DNA of 12,398 nucleotides from an uncultured Terriglobales bacterium (GCA_955652845.1 CATPBY010000157.1:1-12398); one strand, 5' to 3'; numbered from the stretch's first letter, positions 1-8,092 are shown. A program made the numbers and translations. Notes: generated by a model from the letters alone, not told the origin.

Positions 1-151
1 CTTGTGTCTGTCGTTTCTCCGGCGAGGCAGGCTTAGCCTCCTGCCCGCGCTTCTCCTGCTGGTCAGGTTGCTCCTGCCGGACTTGCGCTGGAAGCGTAAC
101 CCCGAAAAGCAACAACATTGCTGCAGTCCTGAAAATTCCAACCCGTTGCAT
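1..151 (-). CDS. Secreted Gln/Glu-rich protein, 3' end missing (partial)
   Basis: A minus-strand reading frame opens with ATG at 151 and stays open for 50 codons to the window edge. It has a good ribosome-binding site, AAGGGGAG (161-168), 9 bases before the ATG. The N-terminus is a clear Sec signal peptide: MQRVGIFR, then a hydrophobic stretch (AAMLLLFGV), then a TLPA|Q cleavage site near residue 22. The visible mature part is very polar and rich in Gln, Glu, Lys and Pro, so it is probably disordered or a repeat-rich envelope protein. The start lies 23 bases after the stop of the OmpA-family gene on the same strand, which suggests co-transcription and a periplasmic or outer-membrane role. I do not recognise the family, and the diagnostic part lies outside the window. 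Confidence 0.72.
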   Translation of the reverse strand, partial: MQRVGIFRTAAMLLLFGVTLPAQVRQEQPDQQEKRGQEAKPASPEKRQTQ

Positions 152-174
152 AAATATGGACTCCCCTTCCCGAT

Positions 175-1734
175 TTATTGCAAGCTGCCGGTGGTCGCAT
201 TGACCGGACTGCCGATAGCTTCGCCGGACACGACCAGCTCAACCCTGCGGTTCTGCTGCCTTCCAGCGGCGTTATCGTTCGAGGCCACGGGCAGGGTATT
301 GCCCAAACCTCTGGCGGTAACGGAATTGGTCGAGACGCCTTGTTCCACCAGATAGTCGCGTACCGAGCTGGCGCGGTTTTCCGAAAGCGTTTGATTCATA
401 GCATCGCCGCCGACATTATCGGTGTAGCCGCCGACTTCGATGTTGAGCCCGGGATACGCCAGCAGGATGCCGGCAACTTTTGCCAGCTTCTCGCGCGCGC
501 CCGGCTTCAATGAATAATGTCCAGTGTCGAATAAGACATCGGACATGCTGACGATCAACCCGCGCGCGCTGTCCCGGGTCTGCAGAATCAAATTCAGCTG
601 CTCGGACAATCGCGCCCGCATGGCTGCTTTGTCGGTCTCCGCATCGCGGCTGTTCTGCTGCGCCTGCAGCGCCGCCAGGCGGGATTGTTCGGCATCGGCC
701 TGGGCCGAAGCCACCGCATTGGCTGAAGCCTGCTGGTTGGCGGCCATGTCCGACCGGGCCTGCGCGGTTTCCGACTGCGCCCGGGCGGTGTCGGATTCCG
801 CCTGATTCTTCCGCCGGGTGGCGTCGTCGGCCTGGGCTTGCGACTGGGCCTGGGCGTCATTCGAGTTCTGGCGCTCGTCCGCCAGCCGCTCTTCATCCAT
901 TTTCTTGACGGCAATGGCGCGCGCGTCTTCCGCGGTTTGCACGGCTTCGCGCGACATGGCGATCAGGGGCTTTCGATCGACATGTTTCCGCGTGGCATCC
1001 TCATCGGCGTCATTCATCAGCTTGACCGCATGCTGATAGCTGTCGCTGGCGTAGGCTTCGGCTCCCTCCGATTCGGCGATGCGCAGCGCATTGCGCGCTT
1101 CAAAGAACTCCAAAGGCAACTGGGCGTTCAGGACCACGGGATCGAACTTGTAGCCGGTAGGAAGGTAGCCGCCGCGCTCCAGCAGTTCATACTTCGCCTT
1201 CACCGCTTCGCTGGTTCCTTTGGTGTCCTCGCGAACCACGTTCTCGAGCACCACCACATTGCTGGGCTGGCGCACGGCATAATAAGGTTCCGCGGTAACA
1301 ATCAGCGCAAAGGCCTGCAGATCGGTGGTCACACTTACTTTGCTGCGGTGATTTCCGCCCAGCAGAACTTCTCCCAGGTTCACCGCCCGGCCCTCGGGCG
1401 AAATCGCCCATAAAATGTAAGTGAGATACTCGTTGCCGAAAGTCGTGGGTTTCTGCAAGTCGCCAAATTCTGCTTCGATCTCGATCGACCCGCGGTGGCT
1501 GTTGACTTTTGCCTCACCATTGGCGGAGGGCATCAGGTCGGTGCCCGCGAAATCTATCCTGGTAGCGCCGCTGCGATGCCGATAGTTGACCGCCTGCACG
1601 CTGCGGCTGACGACAATCACCCGGAATGTCGGGCGGCGGGCCATGGGTTCCACGCCCCCAGTTCGAGCATTGGTCTGGGCGAAGGCGCTCAAGCCCAGTA
1701 TGAGTCCGGCGGCTAACAAAACCCTGTTCTTCAA
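175..1734 (-). CDS. OmpA-family outer-membrane/peptidoglycan-binding protein with coiled coil
   Basis: Probably an envelope protein that anchors the outer membrane to peptidoglycan. From the TTG start it is 519 residues. Residues 1-20 form a signal peptide (MKNRVLLAAGLILGLSAFAQ). Residues ~35-195 are a probably beta-rich domain I do not recognise. Residues ~210-245 resemble DUF4398 (EARNALRIAESEGAEAY). Residues ~277-382 are a long Ala/Gln/Ser/Asp-rich stretch predicted to be coiled coil. Residues ~395-503 are an OmpA C-terminal domain with VLFDTGHYSL, the GGYTDNVG segment (Asp 439), the NQTLSENRASSVRDYL helix (Arg 454) and a closing NRRVEL. That Asp and Arg match the pair that binds diaminopimelate in this fold. 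An ATG lies 24 bases further upstream (1758), but it has no well-placed ribosome site and adds MICLKETT before the signal peptide, so TTG is preferred. The secreted partial gene at 1-151 follows closely. Confidence 0.9.
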   Translation of the reverse strand: MKNRVLLAAGLILGLSAFAQTNARTGGVEPMARRPTFRVIVVSRSVQAVNYRHRSGATRIDFAGTDLMPSANGEAKVNSHRGSIEIEAEFGDLQKPTTFGNEYLTYILWAISPEGRAVNLGEVLLGGNHRSKVSVTTDLQAFALIVTAEPYYAVRQPSNVVVLENVVREDTKGTSEAVKAKYELLERGGYLPTGYKFDPVVLNAQLPLEFFEARNALRIAESEGAEAYASDSYQHAVKLMNDADEDATRKHVDRKPLIAMSREAVQTAEDARAIAVKKMDEERLADERQNSNDAQAQSQAQADDATRRKNQAESDTARAQSETAQARSDMAANQQASANAVASAQADAEQSRLAALQAQQNSRDAETDKAAMRARLSEQLNLILQTRDSARGLIVSMSDVLFDTGHYSLKPGAREKLAKVAGILLAYPGLNIEVGGYTDNVGGDAMNQTLSENRASSVRDYLVEQGVSTNSVTARGLGNTLPVASNDNAAGRQQNRRVELVVSGEAIGSPVNATTGSLQ

Positions 1735-1746
1735 AGTAGTCTCCTT
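1735..1746 (-). promoter_or_regulatory. Ribosome-binding site deciding the TTG start of the OmpA gene
   Basis: On the minus strand AAGGAG (1746 to 1741) is followed by six bases and then TTG at 1734. Spacing and strength are near ideal. The alternative ATG at 1758 would place this Shine-Dalgarno sequence inside the coding region, and translation from TTG gives a normal signal-peptide length. Confidence 0.7.
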
Positions 1747-1828
1747 CAGGCAGATCATCTGCCGGTTTACTGCTCCCAGTCTCGACCCTGCCTCAGCGGG
1801 GCCACATTACGAAACGCTAATCACCACG

Positions 1829-2041
1829 TCAGCCTTTCCCGATATGAATCGCGGAAAGGGAATGAAACAGCCCGAAAACATTCAGCAGCCATAACACCAC
1901 CGCAATGACCACCACGCCATTCAAAATCGATTTGATGGATCCCTGCATAGGAATGAAGCGGTTTACCAGCCACAGCAGAACCCCTACCACGATCAGAACT
2001 TCCAGAAGTTGAATCAAAGGCATATTTTTGACCTTTCGCAT
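1829..2041 (-). CDS. Small two-helix membrane protein (Thivi_2564-like)
   Basis: A 70-residue protein made almost entirely of two hydrophobic helices. Helix 1 is about residues 8-27 (PLIQLLEVLIVVGVLLWLVN) and helix 2 about 38-55 (GVVVIAVVLWLLNVFGLF). A short turn containing RFIPMQGSIK joins them. The pattern matches the small 'Thivi_2564 family membrane protein' type common in many bacteria; its function is unknown. A strong AGGAGGTGA (2052-2060) precedes the ATG at 2041, though the spacing of 10 bases is slightly long. An internal ATG at 2023 (MPLIQLL...) has a weaker AAAGG eight bases before it and matches where remembered family members begin, so either start may be used. It lies 94 bases upstream of the OmpA gene on the same strand and may or may not share its transcript. 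Confidence 0.82.
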   Translation of the reverse strand: MRKVKNMPLIQLLEVLIVVGVLLWLVNRFIPMQGSIKSILNGVVVIAVVLWLLNVFGLFHSLSAIHIGKG

Positions 2042-2318
2042 TTTCGGACCGTCACCTCCTGTTCGCCTGAGGTGGCAGACCCGCTCTTGGTATCAGAGTT
2101 TTTAGGGTCGATCGTGCCGCCGCAAAAACACGCGGCGATACACGGGCAAAAATGCTAATTCGCTGGATGTGGTCGCGTGGATTTGAATACCGAGGCCCCG
2201 GCCTCTTGCGACCTAAGATGAGAGCTACGAACTAGCGGTCGGCGCTCTCCCGACACACACAGGAGATTAGAGAATGACAGATGGGAACTTGAATGTCTGA
2301 GCAAGACAGCTCACATCA
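2042..2318. other. Intergenic stretch with two hairpins and a micro-ORF
   Basis: This gap lies between the kinase stop and the small membrane protein. It contains an inverted repeat CGCCGC/GCGGCG around an A-rich 8-base loop (2118-2137) and a compact GAGGCC-CC-GGCCTC palindrome (2192-2205). Neither is followed by a T-run that would make a convincing terminator. On the plus strand AGGAG (2261-2265) is placed 8 bases before ATG at 2274. That frame encodes only eight residues (MTDGNLNV) and stops at 2300, just short of the convergent kinase stop. No longer gene is visible. Confidence 0.5.
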
Positions 2319-5300
2319 TCAGTGGACTGCCGGCTGTACTGGCTCAGCCCCGCTTTGCCCCTGCAAGGTGTGCTGCTTCATCGGAATGGTGACAACGATT
2401 CGTGTCCCGGAACTGCCGGATTCAACCTTCATGGCGCCTTCGAACTGGCGCACCCGTTCCTGCATACCTCGGATGCCCACCCCTGAGCCTCGTGACTGAA
2501 TCTCCGCCAATTTCTCCGGCGACATCCCCTTTCCCTGATCCTCTACCTCGAGGGTGATCAGGTCAGTTTTGCGGCTGATCCGGATGGAAGCCGTCTTACT
2601 TCCCGAATGGCGGTGAATATTGGTCAAGCTTTCCTGCACCAGGCGGAAAACCACTAATTCCATCTCCGCTGGAAGCCTGCCGAAATCCTCGGCAATATTC
2701 AGGGTGATGTTCAGGCCGCTGCGTTCGATCAGGCCCTGCACGTACCAGCTAAGGGCAGAGTGCAATCCGCTCTCATCCAGCAATGGCGGATGCAACAGAT
2801 AAGAGGTGGTGCGGATTTCCCGGTGCAATTGCTGAACCGCTTCCTGGATCAATTCCGTATCACTGGCAAGCTCCGGTGCGTTGCGGCCCGTCTTTTGAAC
2901 CAGTCGCGCTAGTCCGATGCCCAGGACGGTCAATGTCTGACCGGCGCTGTCGTGCAGTTCCCGCGCGATATGCCTGCGTTCCTCGTCCTGAATTCGCAAC
3001 AGGCGCCAGGAGAGGTCGCGAAGCTGCTGGGACTGTCTGAGCACGTCGGCGTTGCGCTCCTCCAGCTGTTTGGTACGAGCCCGGACCTCCGCGTCGAGGG
3101 TTTCCGCCAGCTTGCGATAGTTTTCCTCGGTGCGCTTGATGTCGGTTATGTCTACGCCGGTTGGATGAAGGAAAAGGACGTGCCCATCGTCGTCCAGGAT
3201 GGGATAGAGCGCGAAGTCAACCAGGCGCTCGGTGCCGTCCGCCCAGGAGTAACGAAGGGTCTCACGGAAGGGAACGCCTTGCGCGGCCAGCGTGGTCGCA
3301 GCTTTAATTTTATGTTGTTCTTCCTTGTGGTTACGCCACCATGCTGTATCCCAAAAGGGCCGGCCCAGAACCTCATCCGGCTTGTAACCGCAGGCCTCGA
3401 GACAGAGTTTGTTGGCGTCAATCATGATTCCTTCTTTGGTCATGATTCCCGCGAAAACGGTGGTTTGTTCGAACACCGCGCGGAATTTCGCCGTGGCCGC
3501 GACTGCCTCTGCGGTAATCTTCCGCTCCCGCTCCTCAGCGTGCTTGCGTTCAGAAACGTCGCGGGTGACGCCCAGCTGCACCACGCCTCCACTGGGATTG
3601 CCCAGCGGAGCAGCGTGCGTCTCCATATTTCGGCGCACGCCCGTCAAGCCCACAATATCGAATTCCAGCGTTCCCTTCTCTCCGCCGCAGATTCTTTCAT
3701 TGAACGCTCGAAACTTTTCCCGATGCTCCGGAGCGATGATGTCGTATATGCTCTTGCCGACCACTTCCTCGGCGCGTTGGGCGCCAACCATCTGCAGCCC
3801 AGACGAATTCAGATGCAGCAACGTACCATCCGGACTTACCAGCTTCACACACTCCGGTGTAGTTTCCACGATAGCGCGGAAGCGTTCCTCGCTCTCCCGC
3901 AAGGCCCGCTCAGCGCGTCTTTCCGCGGTGATATCGCGCGCCACCTTTGAGGCTCCAATCACTTTGCCCGCGGAATTTCTCAGCGGAGAAATAGTGAGCG
4001 AGACATCCAGAGTGCGGCCATCTTTGCGCAAACGGACAGTGTGGAAATGATCCACCCGGTCGCCGCGCCGCAGCCGGGTGATAATTCCGGTCTCCTCGTC
4101 CCGGCGATCCTCGGGAATGATGAGCGTAATGTGGCGGCCTACGGCTTCTTCGGCGGTGTAGCCAAAGATACGCTCAGCGCTCTTATTCCAGCTGGTGATG
4201 ATGCCATCCAGGTTCTTACTGACGATGGCGTCATCGGAGGACTCCACAATGGCGGCCAACAGATTCGTCGCCTGCTCAGCCTGCTTGCGCTCGGTGATGT
4301 CGACCAGCATGTTGATGCCGCCAATGATCTTGTTTTCCGCGTTCCGCAAAGGCCTTGGGTAAGGCGTGAACCAGATACGCTTGCCGTCGGGCCGCTCGGC
4401 GATGCACTCTCCGCCTTCCACGATGCGGCCTTCCTTCAGCGCGATCGCCATGGGGCACTCTTCGTGCGGCAGTGGGGTGCCATCGGAACGAAAGAGCTTC
4501 CAGCTCACGCACCACTGGTCGGTCCCAAGTTTGGGCTCACGACCAGAGAATTGCACCGCCGCAGGATTGAAATGGGTGAGACGGCCTTCAGCGTCAGTGG
4601 TGTATATCGCGGTGGGAAGCGCATCGATCATCTGGCGGAGACGCTCGCGATCCAGTTCGGCTTCCGCGCGAAGTTTACCTTCCAGCGCAGCCGCCTCCTG
4701 GCGAATTCGCGACATGGCAAGATGCGTTCGGACGCGAGCCAGCAGTTCGCGAACAGAGAAAGGTTTGACCAGGAAATCGTCGGCGCCGGATTCGATTCCT
4801 TCCACCCTCGCCTCTTCCCCGGCACGGGCGGACAACAGGATAATGGGGACACTCTTTAGGGATTCGTCGGAGCGCACCGCTTTCATCAGACCAAACCCAT
4901 CCAGGCGCGGCATCATGACATCAGAAAGGATCAGGTCCGGACGGCGCTCGCGGGCGCTCTTCAGTGCGGCTTCACCATCAGCCGCTGCCACAACTTCGTA
5001 CTGCCCGCGTAACAGGCGCTGCAGATACTCGCGCATATCAGCGTTGTCATCGGCCAGCAGAATCAGAGACGTTTTTTCGGACCCGGGGTTCTGCTGGGGG
5101 GAGGAATCACCGGACGAGAGGATGGCTGCGGCCTGAATGTCCTCCGGTATGACGTCGCCCCCGGGCAGCCAACGCAGCGCTTCCTGAACGTAGGCGTCTC
5201 CGCGCAGCCCGGTGGATTCCATGGTTCGGGCGGCGCCTATGCGATCAGCCGGCAGGTGTTCTTTGCCGAGCGGGAGTGACACGGTGAAAGTGGTTCCCCG

Positions 5301-7580
5301 GTTGACTTGACTTTGTACTCGCACCGTTCCGCCGTGCAATTTCGCCAGCTCCTGCACCAAAGCAAGCCCGATGCCGCTGCCCTCGAAGGTTCGTCCCTGC
5401 GCCCCTTTCACCCGGTAGAAACGCTCGAACAGGTGCGGGAGTTCCTGCTCTGGAATCCCGGTGCCGGTGTCTCTGACAGCCAGTTCGACGAGCGCATCTG
5501 CCGGTTTCAGCGATACTTCAATTTCTCCCGTGAAGGTGAACTTGAAAGCGTTGGAAAGCAGGTTGAAGACGATTTTTTCCCACATTTCGCGATCGACGTA
5601 GGCCGGTTCGGCGAGTTGCGGGCAGGTGATGATCAGACGAAGGCCGGCTCGCTCCGCCGCGGACCGGAATACGCTCGCGAGTTCAGCAGTGAGTAACGCC
5701 AGATCAACCGGTTCGTAGGACGCCTGGATGCGTCCTGCTTCAATGCGCGAAAAATCCAATAACGTATTAACCAGCTTCAGCAGGCGCATTGAATTACGAT
5801 GCGCCACTTCCAGCCGCTCCCGCTGTTCCGCAGGCAATCCATTACCTGCGGCCAGGGTGTCTTCCAGCGGCCCCAGCATCAGGGTGAGCGGCGTCCGGAA
5901 TTCGTGGCTGACGTTCGAGAAGAAAGTGGTTTTGGCGCGGTCCAGTTCAGCCAGGGATTCGGCTCGCTTGCGTTCTTCGTCGTAGGCCCTGGCGTTGTTG
6001 ATGTTCGCAGCCAGGTTTCTTGCGAGTGATTCGAAGAACTCACGGTAGGACTGGTCCAGCGCGCGATACGGGCTGATTCCGATCGTCAACACCGCAATCG
6101 GATCGCGGGTGGTCCCCAGAATCGGGACAGAAACCGCTTGTGTGCATTTGTCGCCGAACGGCGCACCGGGCAGGGTTTCGGGATGGTCTACGCTGAAGAC
6201 CTGAGCGCTTCGAGATTCGATGGTCTTCTGGATTGCCCATGGATCGTCCCTGGAGAGGTCCACCTTGTCAGGCACCCGCGACCCCGCGGGGAAACTCGCC
6301 GCCACGCAGTTAGCCATGGCGCCCTCGCGCAAGAAGATCATTGCGTAGGGACAGTCGGCGGGATTGCGCACGATGGATTGCATCGCGAGAGTGCAGGCAT
6401 CCACATCATTTCTCGCTTGAACCACCTGATCCGCAACTTCGCGGAGAGTTTTGAGTCGGCGGGCGCTCAGCACTCGATCCGTCACCTCATGAACCGCCGA
6501 GAACACACCGCCCACCTCGCCCGAGGAGAGGCGGATGGCGCTATAGGAGTACGTCCAATAACTCTCTTCTACATAACCGTGCCGGTCGAACAGCAGTAGT
6601 TGATCGTTTTCCCAGGTGGCTTGTCCGGTTCGCATGACGCCTTCCAGCATAGGACCGATCGTGTCCCAGACGTCTGCCCAGACCTCGACGCCGGGCGCAC
6701 CCAGCGCATGCGGATGTTTGGTGGTACCGAGTGTGGGCCGCCAGGCGTCGTTGTAAAGCAGGCGCAGTTCCGGACCCCACCAAATAACAATCGGAAATCT
6801 GGAATCCAGGCAGATTCTCAAAGCGGTACGCAGGCTCTGCGGCCATTTGCTGACGGGACCGAACGAAGTTTTCGCCCAGTCGTGGGCACGCATCAGAGCT
6901 CCCATCTCTCCGCCACCGGACATCAGATCCAAATCGTCGTGCGGGCCGGGATCCGCCAGGCTCTCCTTCACCGCTTGCTTAGGGGTGAAAATCGCATTCT
7001 GCCAGGCTTTGGATATTGGGGCGGAGATACGGGCGTTGTGCAACAGCGCAGCTTCGAGGGCGGGAAGCAGGTCAGCGGAGAGATGAGATTTCATTACAAA
7101 CCCGCGCGCCCCCGCACGCTGAGCTTCAAATACCACTTGTTCCGAATCGTGCTGGCTGACAATGACTACTTCGACTGTCGGCAGACGTTCTCGAATGCGG
7201 CGGGTCGCTTCCAATCCGTCCAGGCGTGGCATGGAGATGTCCATGACAATGACGGAAGGCCTCAACTGAATCGCCAGCGCAACCGCTTCCTCGCCGTCCG
7301 CAGCTTCGCCGCAGATGGACCACCCGGCACGCCCGGAAATCAGGTTCTTCAAACCAGCGCGCACGGCTGGATGATCATCCACAATAAGGATAGTCGGTGA
7401 GAAAGGATCAGTCGATTCCGCAGGTTCGATGGTGAGTTGAGCATTACCCATAGAGGCGCGCGCTGCCCGTGCTTGCGGGATGATTGTTTCGGCCACGAAA
7501 GACGAAGCGGTAGAATGCCTCATCCCTGGGCCACGCGATATACAGTATTTAATGTATTGACTACAAACCTGGCCCGCCAT
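2319..7580 (-). CDS. Giant cytoplasmic hybrid sensor kinase with two histidine-kinase cores and two receivers
   Basis: Residue numbers refer to the longest frame (1753 aa). Domain order: NarL-like receiver ~63-180 (D68/D69, phospho-Asp D114, K164); atypical PAS ~226-372 (HDWAKTSFGP, WWGPELRLLYNDAW); GAF-like ~375-530; HisKA with SHEFRTPL, H559; HATPase with N677, DTGTG 704-708 and GSGIG 734-738; second receiver ~838-955 (D844/D845, phospho-Asp D887, K939); four PAS domains ~983-1098, 1103-1220, 1230-1345 and 1363-1482; coiled coil ~1483-1530; HisKA_3 with ELHDSAGQ, H1543; final HATPase with N1654, DQGKG 1681-1685 and GSGVGIRG. No membrane segment is seen, so it probably senses cytosolic signals. 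Every catalytic residue of both kinases is present. Start uncertain: ATG at 7580, 7523 or 7451, none with a good ribosome site. Residues 1-43 are Cys-rich and overlap an AT-rich promoter-like stretch, so 7451 (MGNAQLTIEP...) or 7523 is likelier. No partner regulator is adjacent. Confidence 0.93.
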   Translation of the reverse strand: MAGQVCSQYIKYCISRGPGMRHSTASSFVAETIIPQARAARASMGNAQLTIEPAESTDPFSPTILIVDDHPAVRAGLKNLISGRAGWSICGEAADGEEAVALAIQLRPSVIVMDISMPRLDGLEATRRIRERLPTVEVVIVSQHDSEQVVFEAQRAGARGFVMKSHLSADLLPALEAALLHNARISAPISKAWQNAIFTPKQAVKESLADPGPHDDLDLMSGGGEMGALMRAHDWAKTSFGPVSKWPQSLRTALRICLDSRFPIVIWWGPELRLLYNDAWRPTLGTTKHPHALGAPGVEVWADVWDTIGPMLEGVMRTGQATWENDQLLLFDRHGYVEESYWTYSYSAIRLSSGEVGGVFSAVHEVTDRVLSARRLKTLREVADQVVQARNDVDACTLAMQSIVRNPADCPYAMIFLREGAMANCVAASFPAGSRVPDKVDLSRDDPWAIQKTIESRSAQVFSVDHPETLPGAPFGDKCTQAVSVPILGTTRDPIAVLTIGISPYRALDQSYREFFESLARNLAANINNARAYDEERKRAESLAELDRAKTTFFSNVSHEFRTPLTLMLGPLEDTLAAGNGLPAEQRERLEVAHRNSMRLLKLVNTLLDFSRIEAGRIQASYEPVDLALLTAELASVFRSAAERAGLRLIITCPQLAEPAYVDREMWEKIVFNLLSNAFKFTFTGEIEVSLKPADALVELAVRDTGTGIPEQELPHLFERFYRVKGAQGRTFEGSGIGLALVQELAKLHGGTVRVQSQVNRGTTFTVSLPLGKEHLPADRIGAARTMESTGLRGDAYVQEALRWLPGGDVIPEDIQAAAILSSGDSSPQQNPGSEKTSLILLADDNADMREYLQRLLRGQYEVVAAADGEAALKSARERRPDLILSDVMMPRLDGFGLMKAVRSDESLKSVPIILLSARAGEEARVEGIESGADDFLVKPFSVRELLARVRTHLAMSRIRQEAAALEGKLRAEAELDRERLRQMIDALPTAIYTTDAEGRLTHFNPAAVQFSGREPKLGTDQWCVSWKLFRSDGTPLPHEECPMAIALKEGRIVEGGECIAERPDGKRIWFTPYPRPLRNAENKIIGGINMLVDITERKQAEQATNLLAAIVESSDDAIVSKNLDGIITSWNKSAERIFGYTAEEAVGRHITLIIPEDRRDEETGIITRLRRGDRVDHFHTVRLRKDGRTLDVSLTISPLRNSAGKVIGASKVARDITAERRAERALRESEERFRAIVETTPECVKLVSPDGTLLHLNSSGLQMVGAQRAEEVVGKSIYDIIAPEHREKFRAFNERICGGEKGTLEFDIVGLTGVRRNMETHAAPLGNPSGGVVQLGVTRDVSERKHAEERERKITAEAVAATAKFRAVFEQTTVFAGIMTKEGIMIDANKLCLEACGYKPDEVLGRPFWDTAWWRNHKEEQHKIKAATTLAAQGVPFRETLRYSWADGTERLVDFALYPILDDDGHVLFLHPTGVDITDIKRTEENYRKLAETLDAEVRARTKQLEERNADVLRQSQQLRDLSWRLLRIQDEERRHIARELHDSAGQTLTVLGIGLARLVQKTGRNAPELASDTELIQEAVQQLHREIRTTSYLLHPPLLDESGLHSALSWYVQGLIERSGLNITLNIAEDFGRLPAEMELVVFRLVQESLTNIHRHSGSKTASIRISRKTDLITLEVEDQGKGMSPEKLAEIQSRGSGVGIRGMQERVRQFEGAMKVESGSSGTRIVVTIPMKQHTLQGQSGAEPVQPAVH
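7537..7566 (-). promoter_or_regulatory. Possible promoter/operator of the giant kinase gene
   Basis: This is an AT-rich island in otherwise GC-rich DNA. On the minus strand TTGTAG (7561-7566) and TATATC (7537-7542) are 18 bases apart, a weak sigma70-like pair. An inverted repeat ATACA (7540-7544) / TGTAT (7553-7557) with an 8-base spacer overlaps it and could bind a dimeric regulator. If real, transcription would start near 7530, which excludes the ATG at 7580 and favours 7451 or a nearly leaderless 7523 start. Confidence 0.3.
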
Positions 7581-7609
7581 GGCGTACTTGTTGCCTTATG
7601 CAAAGGCAG

Positions 7610-7651
7610 GATAGAAAGTCCGAAGACTCACTCACCGATCAGCTTTCTATC
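7610..7651. repeat. 9-bp perfect inverted repeat
   Basis: GATAGAAAG (7610-7618) and CTTTCTATC (7643-7651) are perfect reverse complements separated by 24 bases. One G-U pair can be added on each side (7609/7652 and 7619/7642), giving an 11-bp stem in RNA. Next to the two arms lie related CCGAAG and GGACTTCG segments in permuted order. No T-run follows, so it does not look like a rho-independent terminator. It could be an operator, an RNA structure or a remnant of a mobile element. Confidence 0.5.
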
Positions 7652-7970
7652 TGGACTTCGCAGGTTAGCTGATGTGCCGATGGCATCAACGAAATGCGAA
7701 AAAGACTGCCCGATGAGGAGGATTTTCTCCGTGCCTCATGACTCGAAGCAACCGATGCCCCTGACGTAATTTTCAGAAAAGTTGCGGGAAGGACGAATCG
7801 CGGGACAGCTTAGTTAGCACCGCAGCGGCCCAGCACTTGACCATCGGGTTGGAACTGAGTGATCGGTCGAGTCGGTATTGCGGATTGGAGCTGTGAGAAC
7901 GCTGCGCTCACCGACCTGACTGACGTAGACCGCGGTAAGTCCGGAAAGGCTCTGGAAGCCTAGTCTCAGG

Positions 7971-8000
7971 TTGACAGTGCGTATATGAGTTGAGTAAATT
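7971..8000 (+). promoter_or_regulatory. Sigma70-like promoter of the secreted HEVGE protein
   Basis: A consensus -35 box TTGACA (7971-7976) is followed after 18 bases by TAAATT (7995-8000), four of six matches to the -10 consensus. Transcription would start near 8007, leaving a leader of roughly 85 bases before the ATG at 8093. Confidence 0.45.
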
Positions 8001-8092
8001 CAAGCGCGATTGCGGGGTGGTTCCTTATCCCTGTTAACAACCGACTCCACGAAACAATCGGCCCCTCCATACTTTTCTGCTAAGGAGTTTAC

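Larger units (their letters stand above)
7581..8092. other. Gene-free intergenic region between divergent genes
   Basis: No convincing gene is seen on either strand. Frames that are open here (for example plus 7437-7769) have no recognisable protein features and no ribosome site. The region carries an inverted repeat at 7610-7651, the promoter and ribosome site of the following secreted-protein gene near its right end, and a smaller hairpin-like GTGAG...CTCAC around 7892-7910. An unrecognised small RNA cannot be excluded. Confidence 0.45.

Noticed and set aside
838..1413. Plus-strand frame of 191 codons
   Set aside because: Antisense to the OmpA-family gene; no signal peptide, motif or ribosome site.
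2952..3950. Long plus-strand open frame of 332 codons
   Set aside because: It lies fully antisense to the PAS/HisKA_3 part of the kinase, has no ribosome site and no recognisable motif. Long antisense frames are expected opposite GC-rich genes.
4041..5136. Two overlapping plus-strand frames of 272 and 256 codons
   Set aside because: Antisense to the PAS and receiver domains of the kinase, which show clear conserved motifs; these frames show none.
6600..7400. Plus-strand frame of 266 codons
   Set aside because: Antisense to the N-terminal receiver and atypical PAS of the kinase; no protein-family features.
7437..7769. Plus-strand frame of 110 codons overlapping the kinase start
   Set aside because: No ribosome site, odd composition and no recognisable domain. 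Part of it is antisense to the kinase N-terminus.
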